64,000 bases of DNA from Paracoccus sp. IB05. GTDB taxonomy: Bacteria; Pseudomonadota; Alphaproteobacteria; Rhodobacterales; Rhodobacteraceae. Below, piece by piece: positions 35,622-45,250 of the stretch. Location of the stretch: assembly GCF_016405985.1 (NCBI RefSeq), contig NZ_JAEFCF010000006.1:1-64000 (forward strand), read 5' to 3'. The first letter of the stretch is position 1. Every line of letters begins with the position of its first letter. Position numbers and translations under genes: made by a program. The notes under the pieces were generated by a model. The model ran no database searches. It was not told the origin of the DNA and worked only from the letters and a program-made list of their open reading frames with translations.

Positions 35622-36485
35622 TCAGTCGCGGCAAGACGGCGTCACGCCGGTCGCAGCGGTCGAAGCAGCCGGGGACCTGCCGGTCTTTATCCTGCCGGTT
35701 GTGATCCTGCCGGTGGTGATATTGTTCAGCGCAGGTTCCGGCGGCGGGCCGCCCCGCACCCCTTCCAGCACCTTCAGGGGCCGCGTCACCACGGCCTTCA
35801 GCCCGCCCCGCGTCGGCGCATAGACCTGCTTGGTCGCCTCGACGATCAGGATCCCCCCGGACAGCCAGGGCAGGCGGCGGCCCATCCGTTCCCACAGATC
35901 AGCGGTCCTGAGCCAGAAGGGCGCCTGGCTTGGCGGCGCATGCAGCACGGTCGCGCTGCGTTCCGGCGTGAAGCCATGTAACCGCAGCTGCGCCTCGAGC
36001 TGAGCGCCGGAATAGGGACGGCCATAGCCAAAGGGTGTCCCGTCGCGCCGCGCCCAGAGGCCCGAGCGGTTCGGCACCACAAACACCGCCCGCCCGCCGG
36101 GGCCGAGCACGCGATGCGCCTCTTCCAGCACCGATGGCGGCTGGTCCGAGGTCTCCAGCCCATGCATCAGCACCAGCCGGTCGACAAACCCGGTCGAGAC
36201 CGGCCAGGCGGATTCCTCGCACAGGACCGAGACATTGGGCATTCCCGAAGGCCAGGGCATCACGCCCTGCTGGCCCGGCATCAGCCCGATCACCCGGCGC
36301 GCCTCCTCCAGCCAGGGGCGCAACAGCGGCACCGCAAAGCCGAAGCCCGCAACCGTCTGTCCCGCCATCTGCCCGGCGCCCGCCGGCCACATCCGGATCA
36401 GCTGATCACGGATCGCACGCTGCGCCACCCGGCCAAGCTGGGTGCGGTAGTAGAAATCTCTCAGATCCTGCACGTCGAGGTGCAT
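35622..36485 (-). CDS. Class I SAM-dependent methyltransferase-like protein
   Basis: The 287-residue protein is a SAM methyltransferase of the type often found beside gloB in Rhodobacterales. It has [20 protein letters not shown] near 105, then [20 protein letters not shown] (motif post-I). The glycine-rich motif I is degenerate ([13 protein letters not shown]). Substrate unknown. The last 40 residues contain a tandem-repeat-encoded TTGR/KTGR tail that is not part of the fold, so the 3' end may have been altered. It is divergent from gloB, about 110 bases away. Confidence 0.75.
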   Translation of the reverse strand: MHLDVQDLRDFYYRTQLGRVAQRAIRDQLIRMWPAGAGQMAGQTVAGFGFAVPLLRPWLEEARRVIGLMPGQQGVMPWPSGMPNVSVLCEESAWPVSTGFVDRLVLMHGLETSDQPPSVLEEAHRVLGPGGRAVFVVPNRSGLWARRDGTPFGYGRPYSGAQLEAQLRLHGFTPERSATVLHAPPSQAPFWLRTADLWERMGRRLPWLSGGILIVEATKQVYAPTRGGLKAVVTRPLKVLEGVRGGPPPEPALNNITTGRITTGRIKTGRSPAASTAATGVTPSCRD

Positions 36486-36598
36486 TGCGGTTGCTGGCTC
36501 CCTCTGGTGAACTGCGACGGATAAAGGTGAACTGAAGCGGATATTGGCCCCGGCGGCGGTACAGACCGCCCATCTTAGCGGCAGGAAAAGGAAAAGCT

Positions 36599-37366
36599 AT
36601 GGCTCTCGAACTGGTAACGATCCCCTGCCTCAAGGACAATTTCGCCTTCCTGCTGCATGATGCCGCCAGCGGAGACACCGCCCTGATCGACGCGCCGGAA
36701 CCCGGCCCCGTTCTGGCCGCGCTGGCGGAACGCGGCTGGACCCTTGGCCAGATCCTTCTCACCCATCATGACTGGGACCATATTGACGGCGTGCCCGGCA
36801 TTGTCGCAGCCACCGGCGCAAAGGTGCTGGGCGCGGCAAAGGATGTGCATCGCCTGCCGCCGCTCGACCGCGCCCTGACCGAAGGCGACCATATCCGCGT
36901 GGGCGGCGAAGAGGCGGTCGTGATCGAAACCCCCGGCCATACTTTAGGCCATGTCAGCTATCATTTCCCGGTTTCGGGATTTGTTTTCACCGCCGACACG
37001 CTGATGGCCGCGGGCTGCGGCCGCATTTTCGAGGGCACCGCGCCCATGATGTGGCAGAGCCTGTCGAAACTTGCCGCTTTGCCGCCAGAGACACTGGTGG
37101 GATCGGGACATGATTATCTTGACAGCAATCTGCGCTTTGCCCTGACCCTTGAACCAGAGAATTCCGCACTTATCTCCCGTATCGAAGCTCTGGCCGGGCT
37201 GCGCCGCGAAGGCCGCCTGCCGATGCCCTCCACCCTTTCCGACGAGCTGGCCACCAATCCGTTTCTGCGCGCGCATCTGCCGCAGCTGAAACAGGCGGTG
37301 GGCCTGCCCGATGCCCCCGATGACGTGGTTTTCGCCGAAATCCGGGCGCGTAAGGACAGGTTCTGA
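36599..37366 (+). CDS. gloB: Hydroxyacylglutathione hydrolase (glyoxalase II)
   Basis: This 255-residue metallo-beta-lactamase-fold enzyme hydrolyses S-lactoylglutathione, the product of glyoxalase I. Seen: LVTIPCLKDNFAFLLHD at the start, LLTHHDWDHIDG near 55, ETPGHTLGHVSYHF near 108, FTADTLMAAGCGR near 128, and VGSGHDYLDSNLRF near 165. In canonical glyoxalase II the metal motif is T-H-x-H-x-D-H; here the second ligand His is Asp (THHDWDH). Other metal ligands appear intact. GGAAAAG lies upstream of the ATG. Confidence 0.9.
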   Translation: MALELVTIPCLKDNFAFLLHDAASGDTALIDAPEPGPVLAALAERGWTLGQILLTHHDWDHIDGVPGIVAATGAKVLGAAKDVHRLPPLDRALTEGDHIRVGGEEAVVIETPGHTLGHVSYHFPVSGFVFTADTLMAAGCGRIFEGTAPMMWQSLSKLAALPPETLVGSGHDYLDSNLRFALTLEPENSALISRIEALAGLRREGRLPMPSTLSDELATNPFLRAHLPQLKQAVGLPDAPDDVVFAEIRARKDRF

Positions 37367-37534
37367 TCCGATTGCAGCGGGAAGTATCACATTCCTGCAA
37401 TCCAAAGACAGAATTCGCGGGGGGGATCAGATTGCGCTTGAAGTACGCTGAATAAAACCGATCTTTAACTATATGAGGCCACGGTCGGAGTGGGACTGCT
37501 AATCCCCCCGCCCCCGAGGAACAGGAGCAGGCAA

Positions 37535-39853
37535 GTGCCGTCATTCTCGTCCACGCTCGAACAAGCCATTCATGGTGCGCTGGCTCTGGCCAATGCCCGC
37601 CGTCATGAACTGGCAACCCTTGAACATCTTTTGCTGGCCCTGATTGATGAACCCGACGCCGCGCGGGTGATGAAAGCCTGCTCGGTCGATCTGGATGAAT
37701 TGCGCAAGACGCTGACCGATTTCGTCGATGAGGATCTTTCGACGCTGGTCACCAGTGTCGAAGGGTCGGAAGCCGTGCCGACCGCCGCCTTCCAGCGCGT
37801 GATCCAGCGCGCGGCGATCCATGTGCAGTCTTCGGGCCGCACCGAGGTGACCGGCGCCAATGTGCTGGTCGCGATCTTTGCCGAACGTGAATCGAACGCG
37901 GCCTATTTCCTGCAGGAACAGGATATGACCCGCTATGATGCGGTGAATTTCATCGCGCATGGCGTGGCCAAAAACCCCGCCTTTGGCGAGGCCCGTCCGA
38001 TCCAGGGCGCAGACGAGCCGCAGGAAACCCCGAAAGCCGAGGCTGGTGAGGCGAAAGAATCGGCGCTGTCGAAATATTGCGTCGATCTGAACGTCAAAGC
38101 GCGCAAGGGCGAGGTCGATCCGCTGATCGGCCGTGAAGCCGAGGTCGAGCGCGCGATCCAGGTCCTGTGCCGCCGCCGCAAGAACAACCCGCTGCTGGTG
38201 GGTGACCCGGGCGTGGGCAAGACCGCGATTGCCGAAGGCCTCGCCTGGAAGATCGTGCGCGGTGAAGTTCCCGAGGTGCTCTCGGGCGCCACCATCTTCT
38301 CGCTCGATATGGGGGCGTTGCTGGCTGGAACCCGCTATCGCGGCGATTTCGAGGAACGTCTGAAGGCGGTCGTCAAAGAGATGGAGGACCATCCCGACGG
38401 GATCCTTTTCATCGACGAGATCCATACGGTGATCGGTGCCGGCGCGACCTCGGGCGGCGCGATGGATGCCTCGAACCTGCTGAAACCTGCTTTGCAGGGC
38501 GGCAAGCTGCGCACCATGGGCTCCACCACCTATAAGGAGTTCCGTCAGCATTTCGAGAAAGACCGCGCGCTGAGCCGGCGCTTTCAGAAGATCGACGTGA
38601 ACGAGCCCTCGGTGCCCGACACGATCAAGATCCTGATGGGGCTGAAGCCGCATTTCGAAGAGCATCACGACCTGCGCTATACCAATGACGCGATCAAAAC
38701 CGCTGTCGAGCTGGCGCATCGCTATATCAACGACCGCAAACTGCCGGATTCGGCGATCGACGTGATCGATGAGGCCGGGGCGGCGCAGCATCTCGTGTCG
38801 GAATCGAAACGCCGCAAGCAGATCGGGACGAAAGAGATCGAAGCCGTGGTGGCCAAGATCGCCCGTATCCCGCCGAAGAACGTCTCGAAAGACGATGCAG
38901 AAGTGCTGCGCGATATGGAAAAGACGCTGAAGCGGCTGGTCTTCGGCCAGGACAAGGCGATCGAGGCCCTGTCGGCGTCGATCAAACTCGCCCGCGCCGG
39001 TCTGCGCGAGCCTGAAAAGCCCATCGGCAATTACCTCTTCACCGGTCCGACCGGCGTCGGCAAAACCGAGGTGGCAAAGCAGCTGGCGAATACGCTGGGG
39101 GTCGAACTCCTGCGCTTCGACATGTCGGAATATATGGAGAAACACGCGGTCTCCCGTCTGATCGGCGCGCCTCCCGGCTATGTCGGCTTTGACCAGGGCG
39201 GCATGCTGACCGATGGCGTCGACCAGCACCCGCATTGTGTGCTGCTGCTTGATGAGATCGAAAAGGCGCATCCGGATGTCTTCAACATCCTGTTGCAGGT
39301 GATGGATCACGGAAAGCTGACCGACCATAACGGGCGGGCGGTGGATTTCCGCAATGTGATCCTGATCATGACCTCGAATGCCGGCGCCTCCGACATGGCA
39401 AAGGCCGCTATCGGCTTTGGCCGCGAAAAGCGGACCGGCGAAGATACGGCAGCGGTGGAGCGCACCTTCACCCCCGAATTCCGCAACCGTCTCGATGCGG
39501 TCGTGGCCTTCGGTGCGCTGCCGAAAGAGGTGATCCTGCAGGTGGTCGAGAAGTTCGTCCTCCAGCTGGAAGCGCAGCTGATCGACCGCGGCGTCCATAT
39601 CGAACTGTCCTCCGAGGCTGCCGCATGGCTTGCCGAAAAGGGCTATGACGACAAGATGGGCGCCCGCCCGCTGGGCCGCGTGATCCAGGAGCATATCAAG
39701 AAGCCGCTGGCGGAAGAGCTGCTGTTTGGTGATCTGCAAAAAGGCGGTGTGGTGAAAGTGGTGGTGAAAGACGGCGCCATTGAGCTGCAGATCCAGGAGC
39801 CGGTCAAACCCCGGATCACCGGATCGAAACCGCCGCTCCTGACGGCTGAATAA
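37535..39853 (+). CDS. clpA: ATP-dependent Clp protease ATP-binding subunit ClpA
   Basis: The 772-residue AAA+ unfoldase has an N-domain (about 1-140), first AAA module with [15 protein letters not shown] near 224, second module with [15 protein letters not shown] near 504, and the ClpP-docking loop AAIGFGRE near 625. It feeds substrates to ClpP. I start at the GTG at 37535 ([17 protein letters not shown] follows) because AGGAG lies upstream; the in-frame codon at 37490 lacks a ribosome site. No clpS adaptor gene lies next to it here. A terminator follows. Confidence 0.96.
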   Translation: MPSFSSTLEQAIHGALALANARRHELATLEHLLLALIDEPDAARVMKACSVDLDELRKTLTDFVDEDLSTLVTSVEGSEAVPTAAFQRVIQRAAIHVQSSGRTEVTGANVLVAIFAERESNAAYFLQEQDMTRYDAVNFIAHGVAKNPAFGEARPIQGADEPQETPKAEAGEAKESALSKYCVDLNVKARKGEVDPLIGREAEVERAIQVLCRRRKNNPLLVGDPGVGKTAIAEGLAWKIVRGEVPEVLSGATIFSLDMGALLAGTRYRGDFEERLKAVVKEMEDHPDGILFIDEIHTVIGAGATSGGAMDASNLLKPALQGGKLRTMGSTTYKEFRQHFEKDRALSRRFQKIDVNEPSVPDTIKILMGLKPHFEEHHDLRYTNDAIKTAVELAHRYINDRKLPDSAIDVIDEAGAAQHLVSESKRRKQIGTKEIEAVVAKIARIPPKNVSKDDAEVLRDMEKTLKRLVFGQDKAIEALSASIKLARAGLREPEKPIGNYLFTGPTGVGKTEVAKQLANTLGVELLRFDMSEYMEKHAVSRLIGAPPGYVGFDQGGMLTDGVDQHPHCVLLLDEIEKAHPDVFNILLQVMDHGKLTDHNGRAVDFRNVILIMTSNAGASDMAKAAIGFGREKRTGEDTAAVERTFTPEFRNRLDAVVAFGALPKEVILQVVEKFVLQLEAQLIDRGVHIELSSEAAAWLAEKGYDDKMGARPLGRVIQEHIKKPLAEELLFGDLQKGGVVKVVVKDGAIELQIQEPVKPRITGSKPPLLTAE

Positions 39854-39856
39854 AGC

Positions 39857-39885
39857 AAAACCCCCGCCACTGGCGGGGGTTTTCT
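39857..39885 (+). terminator. clpA terminator
   Basis: AAAACCCCCGC and GCGGGGGTTTT form a perfect stem around CACTG, with a T-run (TTTTCTT). It lies directly after the clpA stop codon. Confidence 0.95.
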
Positions 39886-41494
39886 TCCGGAGGCCCGGCC
39901 CTGCCGCACGCGTCGCGAAACTGTGTGCGCCGCGCCTTCGGGATCCCTGCAGATCTGTTCTCTCACCCGCAGTTTTCACCACAAGCGGCGCTCTCCGATC
40001 GGCCTGATGACGTGAAACGCTTCCTGTGGAGCGGGCAAGTGTTATTGATGCGAGAGAACCTGCCACCCGATGCAGGACTGCCATCTGCATCCTGACCACG
40101 CAATATCTGCACCACGCGGCGCCTTTCCCCCCGTCGCCGGAACCCCGAACAAACCACCTTGCAGGTCCGCCGCAGTCGGGACGAAGCCCTGACCAGGATG
40201 TTCCGGTACATCTGGCGTCTCTGCCATCTCCGTCGCGGCATTTCAGAACCCGGCCAGAGGCCCGCACCAAGCGCGTACGGTTCCGGATCCACAAAACCGG
40301 CAGCAGCTCTGGTCCCGTCATTATTGACAGCGCGGGGCGGGCGGTCAGCTGGTGACGCCGAGAAAAACCTGCATTGACCCTGCTTTGATTGCTGTCGGTT
40401 TTTTCTGAATTTTCGCAGGGTTTGACCGTGAAGCACCTGGAGCCGGATCTGCCGGACAGCCGAAACCATGGTATTGGAACCAGCTTGCAGCGCCCGCATA
40501 CAGGTTCTTTTTGCGCTCCGATGGCTCAGCATCCGTAACCAGGGCAGGCTTTTCAGCGTCATGGCCTGTGGAAGTCCCGTACCATGAGACCAGTGAAGCG
40601 CGGCGCGGGAATGGCCGTTTGCGCTGGCGGACAGGGGGTCGTGCAGGCGGGCGTGGGGGGAGATGACCGCGATTGAGGGGCATGGATCGTGTTGATGCCC
40701 GGTCCGACGCGGCGATCTGTCAGAGAGCTTTACGCGCCCTCCCAGTGGCGACGGATGCAGGCGCGCTGCTCGGCCCAGGGCAGGATCAGGCAAATATCCG
40801 GGGGCGCGGCGGCTCAGCCAGAGGTGCCAGTCTGTGATCAGCGGGGCACCGCCTGCGCCCGGAGCTCGCGCATGATCAGGCGGTCGGATCGTTTGAACCC
40901 GAGCACTATCCTGATCGACAAGCGCAACCAGATGACAGGCTCCCGAGCACACCGGCCCGGCAAAAGCCCTGGGCCCTGACGGTAAAGTGACAGCCGACCG
41001 GCATATCCGGAGACGGCGACATGGGCGAGCGTGCCTTCGGCCCACACTCCCCTCCCGATCAGCCAGCCTGCCCTGCCGGCCTGAAGGGGGCGATCCTCGC
41101 AACGGTGACAGGCATAGCGCGGGCGGACGTGACGGTGGTGAAAGCGGGCGGGAACGACATCAGGCCGCTCGGCGCCGTTCCTGCGGGTCTTCCCCATATC
41201 GGGGCCGCCACAGGTCAGGTTGTCAGCCCGGGCTCGTTCACATGGCAGGTCTGCGACAGGTGGTCGGCCAGATGGCCATAAAGCGCTTGGTACAAACCGG
41301 CGATCCGACTTTCCTGACATTCGGTCTGCTCCTCCTGCTCCGCCCCGCCCCCCCAGCCACAAAATCACGCCAAAGCTGCGGGTGTTCACGGATGTCACGG
41401 CCGAGTGTCTCCGCCCCGGGCCCCCATAGGAGCGGGGCGTTCAGACCAGGGCCGTGGGTCACCTCCCCGTTCAGCGCCCCGATCTGCACGCCGT
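39886..41494. other. 1.6-kb region without recognisable genes
   Basis: Many open frames overlap here but none carries a known motif, signal peptide or convincing ribosome site. The composition resembles the other gene-poor zones (10-13.5 kb and 56.8-57.6 kb). A minus-strand peptide near 41350-41495 (QIGALNGEVTHGPGLNAP, then LGRDIREHPQLWRDF) is protein-like and may be a remnant. No RNA gene could be identified. Confidence 0.45.
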
Positions 41495-43111
41495 TCAACT
41501 CTCCGTCAGTTTCAGCTCGATACGGCGGTTTTGCGCCCGCGCCTGTTCGCTGTCGCCGGGATCCACCGGGCGGAATTCGCCAAAACCGGCCGCGGCCAGA
41601 TGGTCGGGCGGGAAGCCGAGATCGGTCTGCATGAACCGCACCACCGACAGCGCGCGCGCCTGGCTGAGCTCCCAGTTATCGCGAAACGCGCCGCCGCCCG
41701 AAAGCGGCACATTGTCGGTATGGCCGTCGACGCGGATGATCCAGTCGATCCCATCGGGGATCTGCTGGCGGATCTCGTTCAGGATCGCGACCACGCCGGC
41801 GATCTGGCTGCGGCCTTCCGGAGACAGATCGGCCGAGCCGGGGCGGAACAGCACTTCGGATGAGAACACAAAGCGGTCCCCGACCACCCGGACGCCCTCG
41901 CGGTCCGAGAGCAGCGTGGAAAGCTGGCCGAAGAATTCCGAGCGGAAGCGCTCCAGGTCCTGGTTTGCCGCTTCGAGCCGGAGGCGCTCTGCCGCTTCCA
42001 GCTCGGCCCGGGCGCGCTGCTCGACCGCGACCTGGGCCAGCGCCGCATTCAGATCCTGGCCAAGCGATTCCAGCTGCAGCTGTGACGCCTCGCGCGCGGT
42101 TTCGGCATCATCCAACACCGCCCGAAGCGCGCCGAGCTGGCTGCGCAACTCTGCAAGCTGCTGGTTTAACAGCTCCATTTCCTGCGCGGCCTTCAGAACC
42201 TTTTCCTGTTCCGCCAGCAAAGCCGTCTGCGCCGCCGACAGAACCGCCTCTTGTTCGCTTTGCGCCGCCGCACCGCTGGCAGCCGCAGTCCGGGCGGCGG
42301 CGAGCAGGGTCAGCGTCTCTTCCGCCCGCTTGCGTTCCGCTTCCAGCGCCAGCGTCATCGCGGTGAGTTCCGTCTGCGATCCTTCCAGCCGCTTGCGCAG
42401 GGCCGCAAGCGCCGCCGCATCGGCCAGCGCCGCCGCTTCCTTCGCGTCAAGTTCGAGCTTTGCGGCGTCCAGCGCAGCCTTATCCGCCGTATCCGACGCC
42501 TTCATCTCGGCCAGAAGCGCCTCCAGCGCCTCACGCCGCGCTGCATCGAGACGCGCGGCCTCGCTCGCAGCATCAACCTCGCTGCGGGCCGTCGCCAAAG
42601 CGAGGCGCATCGCCTCCGCCTCGGTCGCCAGATCGGCATGGTCTTCCTTCAGCGCCGCAACTTCCGCCGCGCTGGCGGTGGCCTTTGCCTCTGCCGCCGC
42701 CCGGGCCACCATCAGCGCCGCGACCTGGGCCTCGAAATCGGTGATCCGCGCCGCAGCCGAGGCCAGCTCGCCCTCGCGGGCCGCGAGATCGGCGCGCAGA
42801 CCGGCAATCACGCCTGCCTGCCGCTCGCCCTGCGCCAGGGCCGAGGTCAGTGAGGCCTGGAGACCGCCGACCTCGCCCTGCAATTCGCCCACACGGCGCC
42901 GCTCCATCCCGAGCGCCTCAGACAGCGCCGAAACCTGCTGGTTCAGCGCGGAAAGCTCGCTGTCCCGGACGGTGATCTGCTCCTGGAGCACCGATTGCAT
43001 GACGGTGAAAATGGTGAGAACGAACATCAGCACCATCAGAAGCGTCGTCACGGCATCGACGAAACCCGGCCAGATCAGACTGGAATCGCGACGATTGCGG
43101 GAGAGCGCCAT
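41495..43111 (-). CDS. MotB/OmpA-like peptidoglycan-binding protein with long coiled coil
   Basis: The 538-residue protein has one N-terminal membrane helix (about 14-40, WPGFVDAVTTLLMVLMFVLT), with an Asp placed like the proton-binding Asp of MotB. A coiled coil of about 340 residues follows, rich in Ala, Glu and Leu. A C-terminal OmpA/MotB peptidoglycan-binding domain (FSSEVLFRPGSADLSPEG, RVDGHTDNVPL, LSQARALSVVRF, and NRRIELKL) completes it. It would anchor a proton channel to the cell wall. It follows the MotA/ExbB-like gene by 3 bases, so they act as a pair. Not a flagellar stator by context; function unknown. Confidence 0.85.
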   Translation of the reverse strand: MALSRNRRDSSLIWPGFVDAVTTLLMVLMFVLTIFTVMQSVLQEQITVRDSELSALNQQVSALSEALGMERRRVGELQGEVGGLQASLTSALAQGERQAGVIAGLRADLAAREGELASAAARITDFEAQVAALMVARAAAEAKATASAAEVAALKEDHADLATEAEAMRLALATARSEVDAASEAARLDAARREALEALLAEMKASDTADKAALDAAKLELDAKEAAALADAAALAALRKRLEGSQTELTAMTLALEAERKRAEETLTLLAAARTAAASGAAAQSEQEAVLSAAQTALLAEQEKVLKAAQEMELLNQQLAELRSQLGALRAVLDDAETAREASQLQLESLGQDLNAALAQVAVEQRARAELEAAERLRLEAANQDLERFRSEFFGQLSTLLSDREGVRVVGDRFVFSSEVLFRPGSADLSPEGRSQIAGVVAILNEIRQQIPDGIDWIIRVDGHTDNVPLSGGGAFRDNWELSQARALSVVRFMQTDLGFPPDHLAAAGFGEFRPVDPGDSEQARAQNRRIELKLTES

Positions 43112-43114
43112 GCC

Positions 43115-44404
43115 TCAGCCCCGCGCCGGGGGCTGCGGCTGACGGGCAAGCTGCCGCACCGCCAGCGTCAGCTGTGCGAGATCATGGCGCAGATCGGCAA
43201 GGGTCTCCTGCCGGCCGGCGCTGACTTCCTCGAGCACCCGCAGCATCTGCACATCGATCGAGCGCAGCCGCATCCGGCTTTCGGGATCCTCGCCGGCAGG
43301 GCCGGTCTTTGACAGCGCCGCCAGAAGCCGCTCCTGCCCCTCCGCCATCCGGCGCAGGAGGGTCAGCGTCTCTTCATCCGGGACATGCCGGGCCCGTTCG
43401 GCGGCGCGTTCGGCTGCGCGTTCTGCAGCCCGTTTCGCAGCCAGATCCTCCGCCTGCTGCGCCGCTGCCTGATGCGCCGCCGCAAGCTGTGCCACGGCCG
43501 AAGACAACCCCTCCAGCCGCTGCTGCAGCCCCGCCCGCGCCTGATCGGCCTGGATGTAATGCGCCTGCAGTCCCTCCATCTGAGTGGCCAGCTGGTCGAG
43601 CACCATCACCGCCGCCGACTGATCGCCACCACCACCATCGCCTTCCACAAGGCCGATCCGCGTGATCGAAGACAGCCATTCTTCCAGCTCGCGGTAGAAC
43701 CGGTTCTGGCCATGGCCGGCGAAGAGTTCGAGCAGGCCCAGCACAAGCGAGCCGCCAAGACCCAGCAGTGACGAGGAAAACGCGGTCCCCATGCCGCCCA
43801 GCTGGCCCTCAAGCCCCTGCATCAGTTTGCCGAAAATCGCGATGCCGCTTTCGCCTTCTTTGGGCGAAAGGCTGCGGATGGTCTCGACCACCGAAGGCAC
43901 CGTGGTGGCCAGCCCCCAGAAGGTGCCAAGAAGCCCAAGGAAAACCAGAAGGTTGATCAGATATCTGGTGATATCGCGCGCCTCGTCCACCCTTTGCGCA
44001 ACAGAATCGAGGATCGACCGGCCCGAGCTGGATGAGATCGCGAGGCCCCGCCCGGTCCGCGATTTCAGAAGCGAGGCCAGCGGTGCCAGCAGCAACGGCG
44101 CCTGGGTCTCATCAACGCCAGGCGTCTCACGGACAAAATTCTCGATCCAGCTGACCGATTGCGCGAGGATCCAGACCTGCCAGAAACAGGTGATCACCCC
44201 CAGGATGAAGACGAAAGCAATCATCCCGTTAAGCCAGGGATTGATCAGCATGATGTCTTCAAGACGTTTATGCATGAACCACACGCCCACTGCCACCAGG
44301 GCGCAGACGATCAACATGGTCACAATGGCGCGGATCGGCTGGCTGAAGGTCGTGCCGACCGCTTCGCGCGGCCGGGAACCCGGCGTTGCCTCGGGTCTTT
44401 GCAT
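43115..44404 (-). CDS. MotA/TolQ/ExbB-like proton channel protein
   Basis: The 429-residue protein has four predicted membrane helices (about 26-45, 60-83, 145-165 and 205-228). The MotA/ExbB-type core includes LINLLVFLGLLGTFWGLATT and GMGTAFSSSLLGLGGSLVLG. It has a C-terminal cytoplasmic tail of about 180 residues with an AAERAAERA repeat and coiled coil. Such proteins form a pentameric proton channel around a MotB/TolR-like dimer. The long tail recalls ZorA of Zorya defence, but no zorC/D-like gene is nearby. Probably a conserved alphaproteobacterial rotary pair of unknown purpose. Confidence 0.83.
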   Translation of the reverse strand: MQRPEATPGSRPREAVGTTFSQPIRAIVTMLIVCALVAVGVWFMHKRLEDIMLINPWLNGMIAFVFILGVITCFWQVWILAQSVSWIENFVRETPGVDETQAPLLLAPLASLLKSRTGRGLAISSSSGRSILDSVAQRVDEARDITRYLINLLVFLGLLGTFWGLATTVPSVVETIRSLSPKEGESGIAIFGKLMQGLEGQLGGMGTAFSSSLLGLGGSLVLGLLELFAGHGQNRFYRELEEWLSSITRIGLVEGDGGGGDQSAAVMVLDQLATQMEGLQAHYIQADQARAGLQQRLEGLSSAVAQLAAAHQAAAQQAEDLAAKRAAERAAERAAERARHVPDEETLTLLRRMAEGQERLLAALSKTGPAGEDPESRMRLRSIDVQMLRVLEEVSAGRQETLADLRHDLAQLTLAVRQLARQPQPPARG

Positions 44405-44514
44405 GAAGAACTGCCTGCCCAGTTGACTGCTTTTGTCGACCTTAGCAGGTTGCGCCGCGCTGCCAAATGAAATCCTGACGACAGCCTGCAGGTGTAAGCG
44501 CCGGAGCCTCCGGC

Positions 44515-44581
44515 GGGGATATTTAGAGACAGAAAATGATGCAGGCGCTGCGAGGCATTATTTTCTGTCTCTAAATATCCC
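44515..44581. repeat. Dispersed palindromic repeat, family B, copy 2
   Basis: GGGGATATTTAGAGACAGAA (44515 on) pairs with the right arm TTCTGTCTCTAAATATCCC (to 44581). A CCTCCGGC tail precedes it and a GGGGGCAGAGCCCCC hairpin follows at about 44603-44617. It lies between the MotA-like and ChaC-like genes. Confidence 0.9.
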
Positions 44582-44627
44582 GGGGGGGCTCCGTCAGGAG
44601 ACGGGGGCAGAGCCCCCTGCCCGGCCT

Positions 44628-45185
44628 TCAGCCCGCGATCCGGCGCACCCTCTCCGCCAGCCAGTCAAGTTCAGGATCTGCAATACCCAGGTCGTCCAGG
44701 TGCTGCGTTGTGGACCACAGATAATCGCGGTTCGGACCGCGCCCGCCATGGGCCTGGGCGATGATCCCGGCCTGCTCTTCCAGCCCGAGGGCTCCGGTAT
44801 ATTGCGCGTGCTGCCGGTCAACCACATAGGCCAGCGCCTCGACCCCGCCCGCCGCAGTCTCGAGCTGCAGCGAAACCTCGAGATAGGCGGAGGAGACCAG
44901 CTCGCGTTCGCGCAAAGCGGCAAGCGTCGTGGCTTCCTCACCCGGCTCGACGCGGAAGGCGAGGCCGTCGCAATGGCCCGCCGCATCCGCATCGAGTGCC
45001 AGCACGAGGCCCGGATTTGCCTCGCTGCCGCGGTGATGGATCGACCACATGCAGAAACTGCGGCGCCAGCCCCGGGCGCGCGCCAGACGACGTTCTGCCA
45101 CCGGGAATCCCGGGTTCCAGATCAGCGAGCCATAGCCGAAGATCCAGAGCGGGCCGGTTGTGAGGACGGGATCGGCTTCGGGCAA
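44628..45185 (-). CDS. ChaC-like gamma-glutamylcyclotransferase
   Basis: The 185-residue protein has the FGYGSLIWNPGF substrate loop near 16, SFCMWSIHHRG, and the catalytic Glu region LRERELVSSAYLE near 90, as in ChaC enzymes that cleave glutathione into 5-oxoproline and Cys-Gly. It starts at a TTG (45185), supported by AGGAG eight bases upstream. The 3' flank carries the family B repeat. It is divergent from the DUF2125 gene. Confidence 0.88.
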   Translation of the reverse strand: MPEADPVLTTGPLWIFGYGSLIWNPGFPVAERRLARARGWRRSFCMWSIHHRGSEANPGLVLALDADAAGHCDGLAFRVEPGEEATTLAALRERELVSSAYLEVSLQLETAAGGVEALAYVVDRQHAQYTGALGLEEQAGIIAQAHGGRGPNRDYLWSTTQHLDDLGIADPELDWLAERVRRIAG

Positions 45186-45250
45186 GGCTGGCTCTCCTGT
45201 GTCTCAACCTGTAAACACCGAAACGGGCTGTCAGGAAAAGGGGGCAAGCA

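Noticed and set aside
37541-40321. A 926-codon open frame antisense to clpA
   Set aside because: It mirrors clpA and extends into the empty region without recognisable protein features.
40838-41398. 186-codon minus-strand frame in the gap after clpA
   Set aside because: Composition is Arg/Gly-rich with no motif or credible start; kept only as part of the gap description.
41495-44404. Zorya-type anti-phage system
   Set aside because: Only a ZorA/ZorB-like architecture is present; no ZorC, ZorD or ZorE-like gene or other defence gene lies nearby, and flanking genes are housekeeping.
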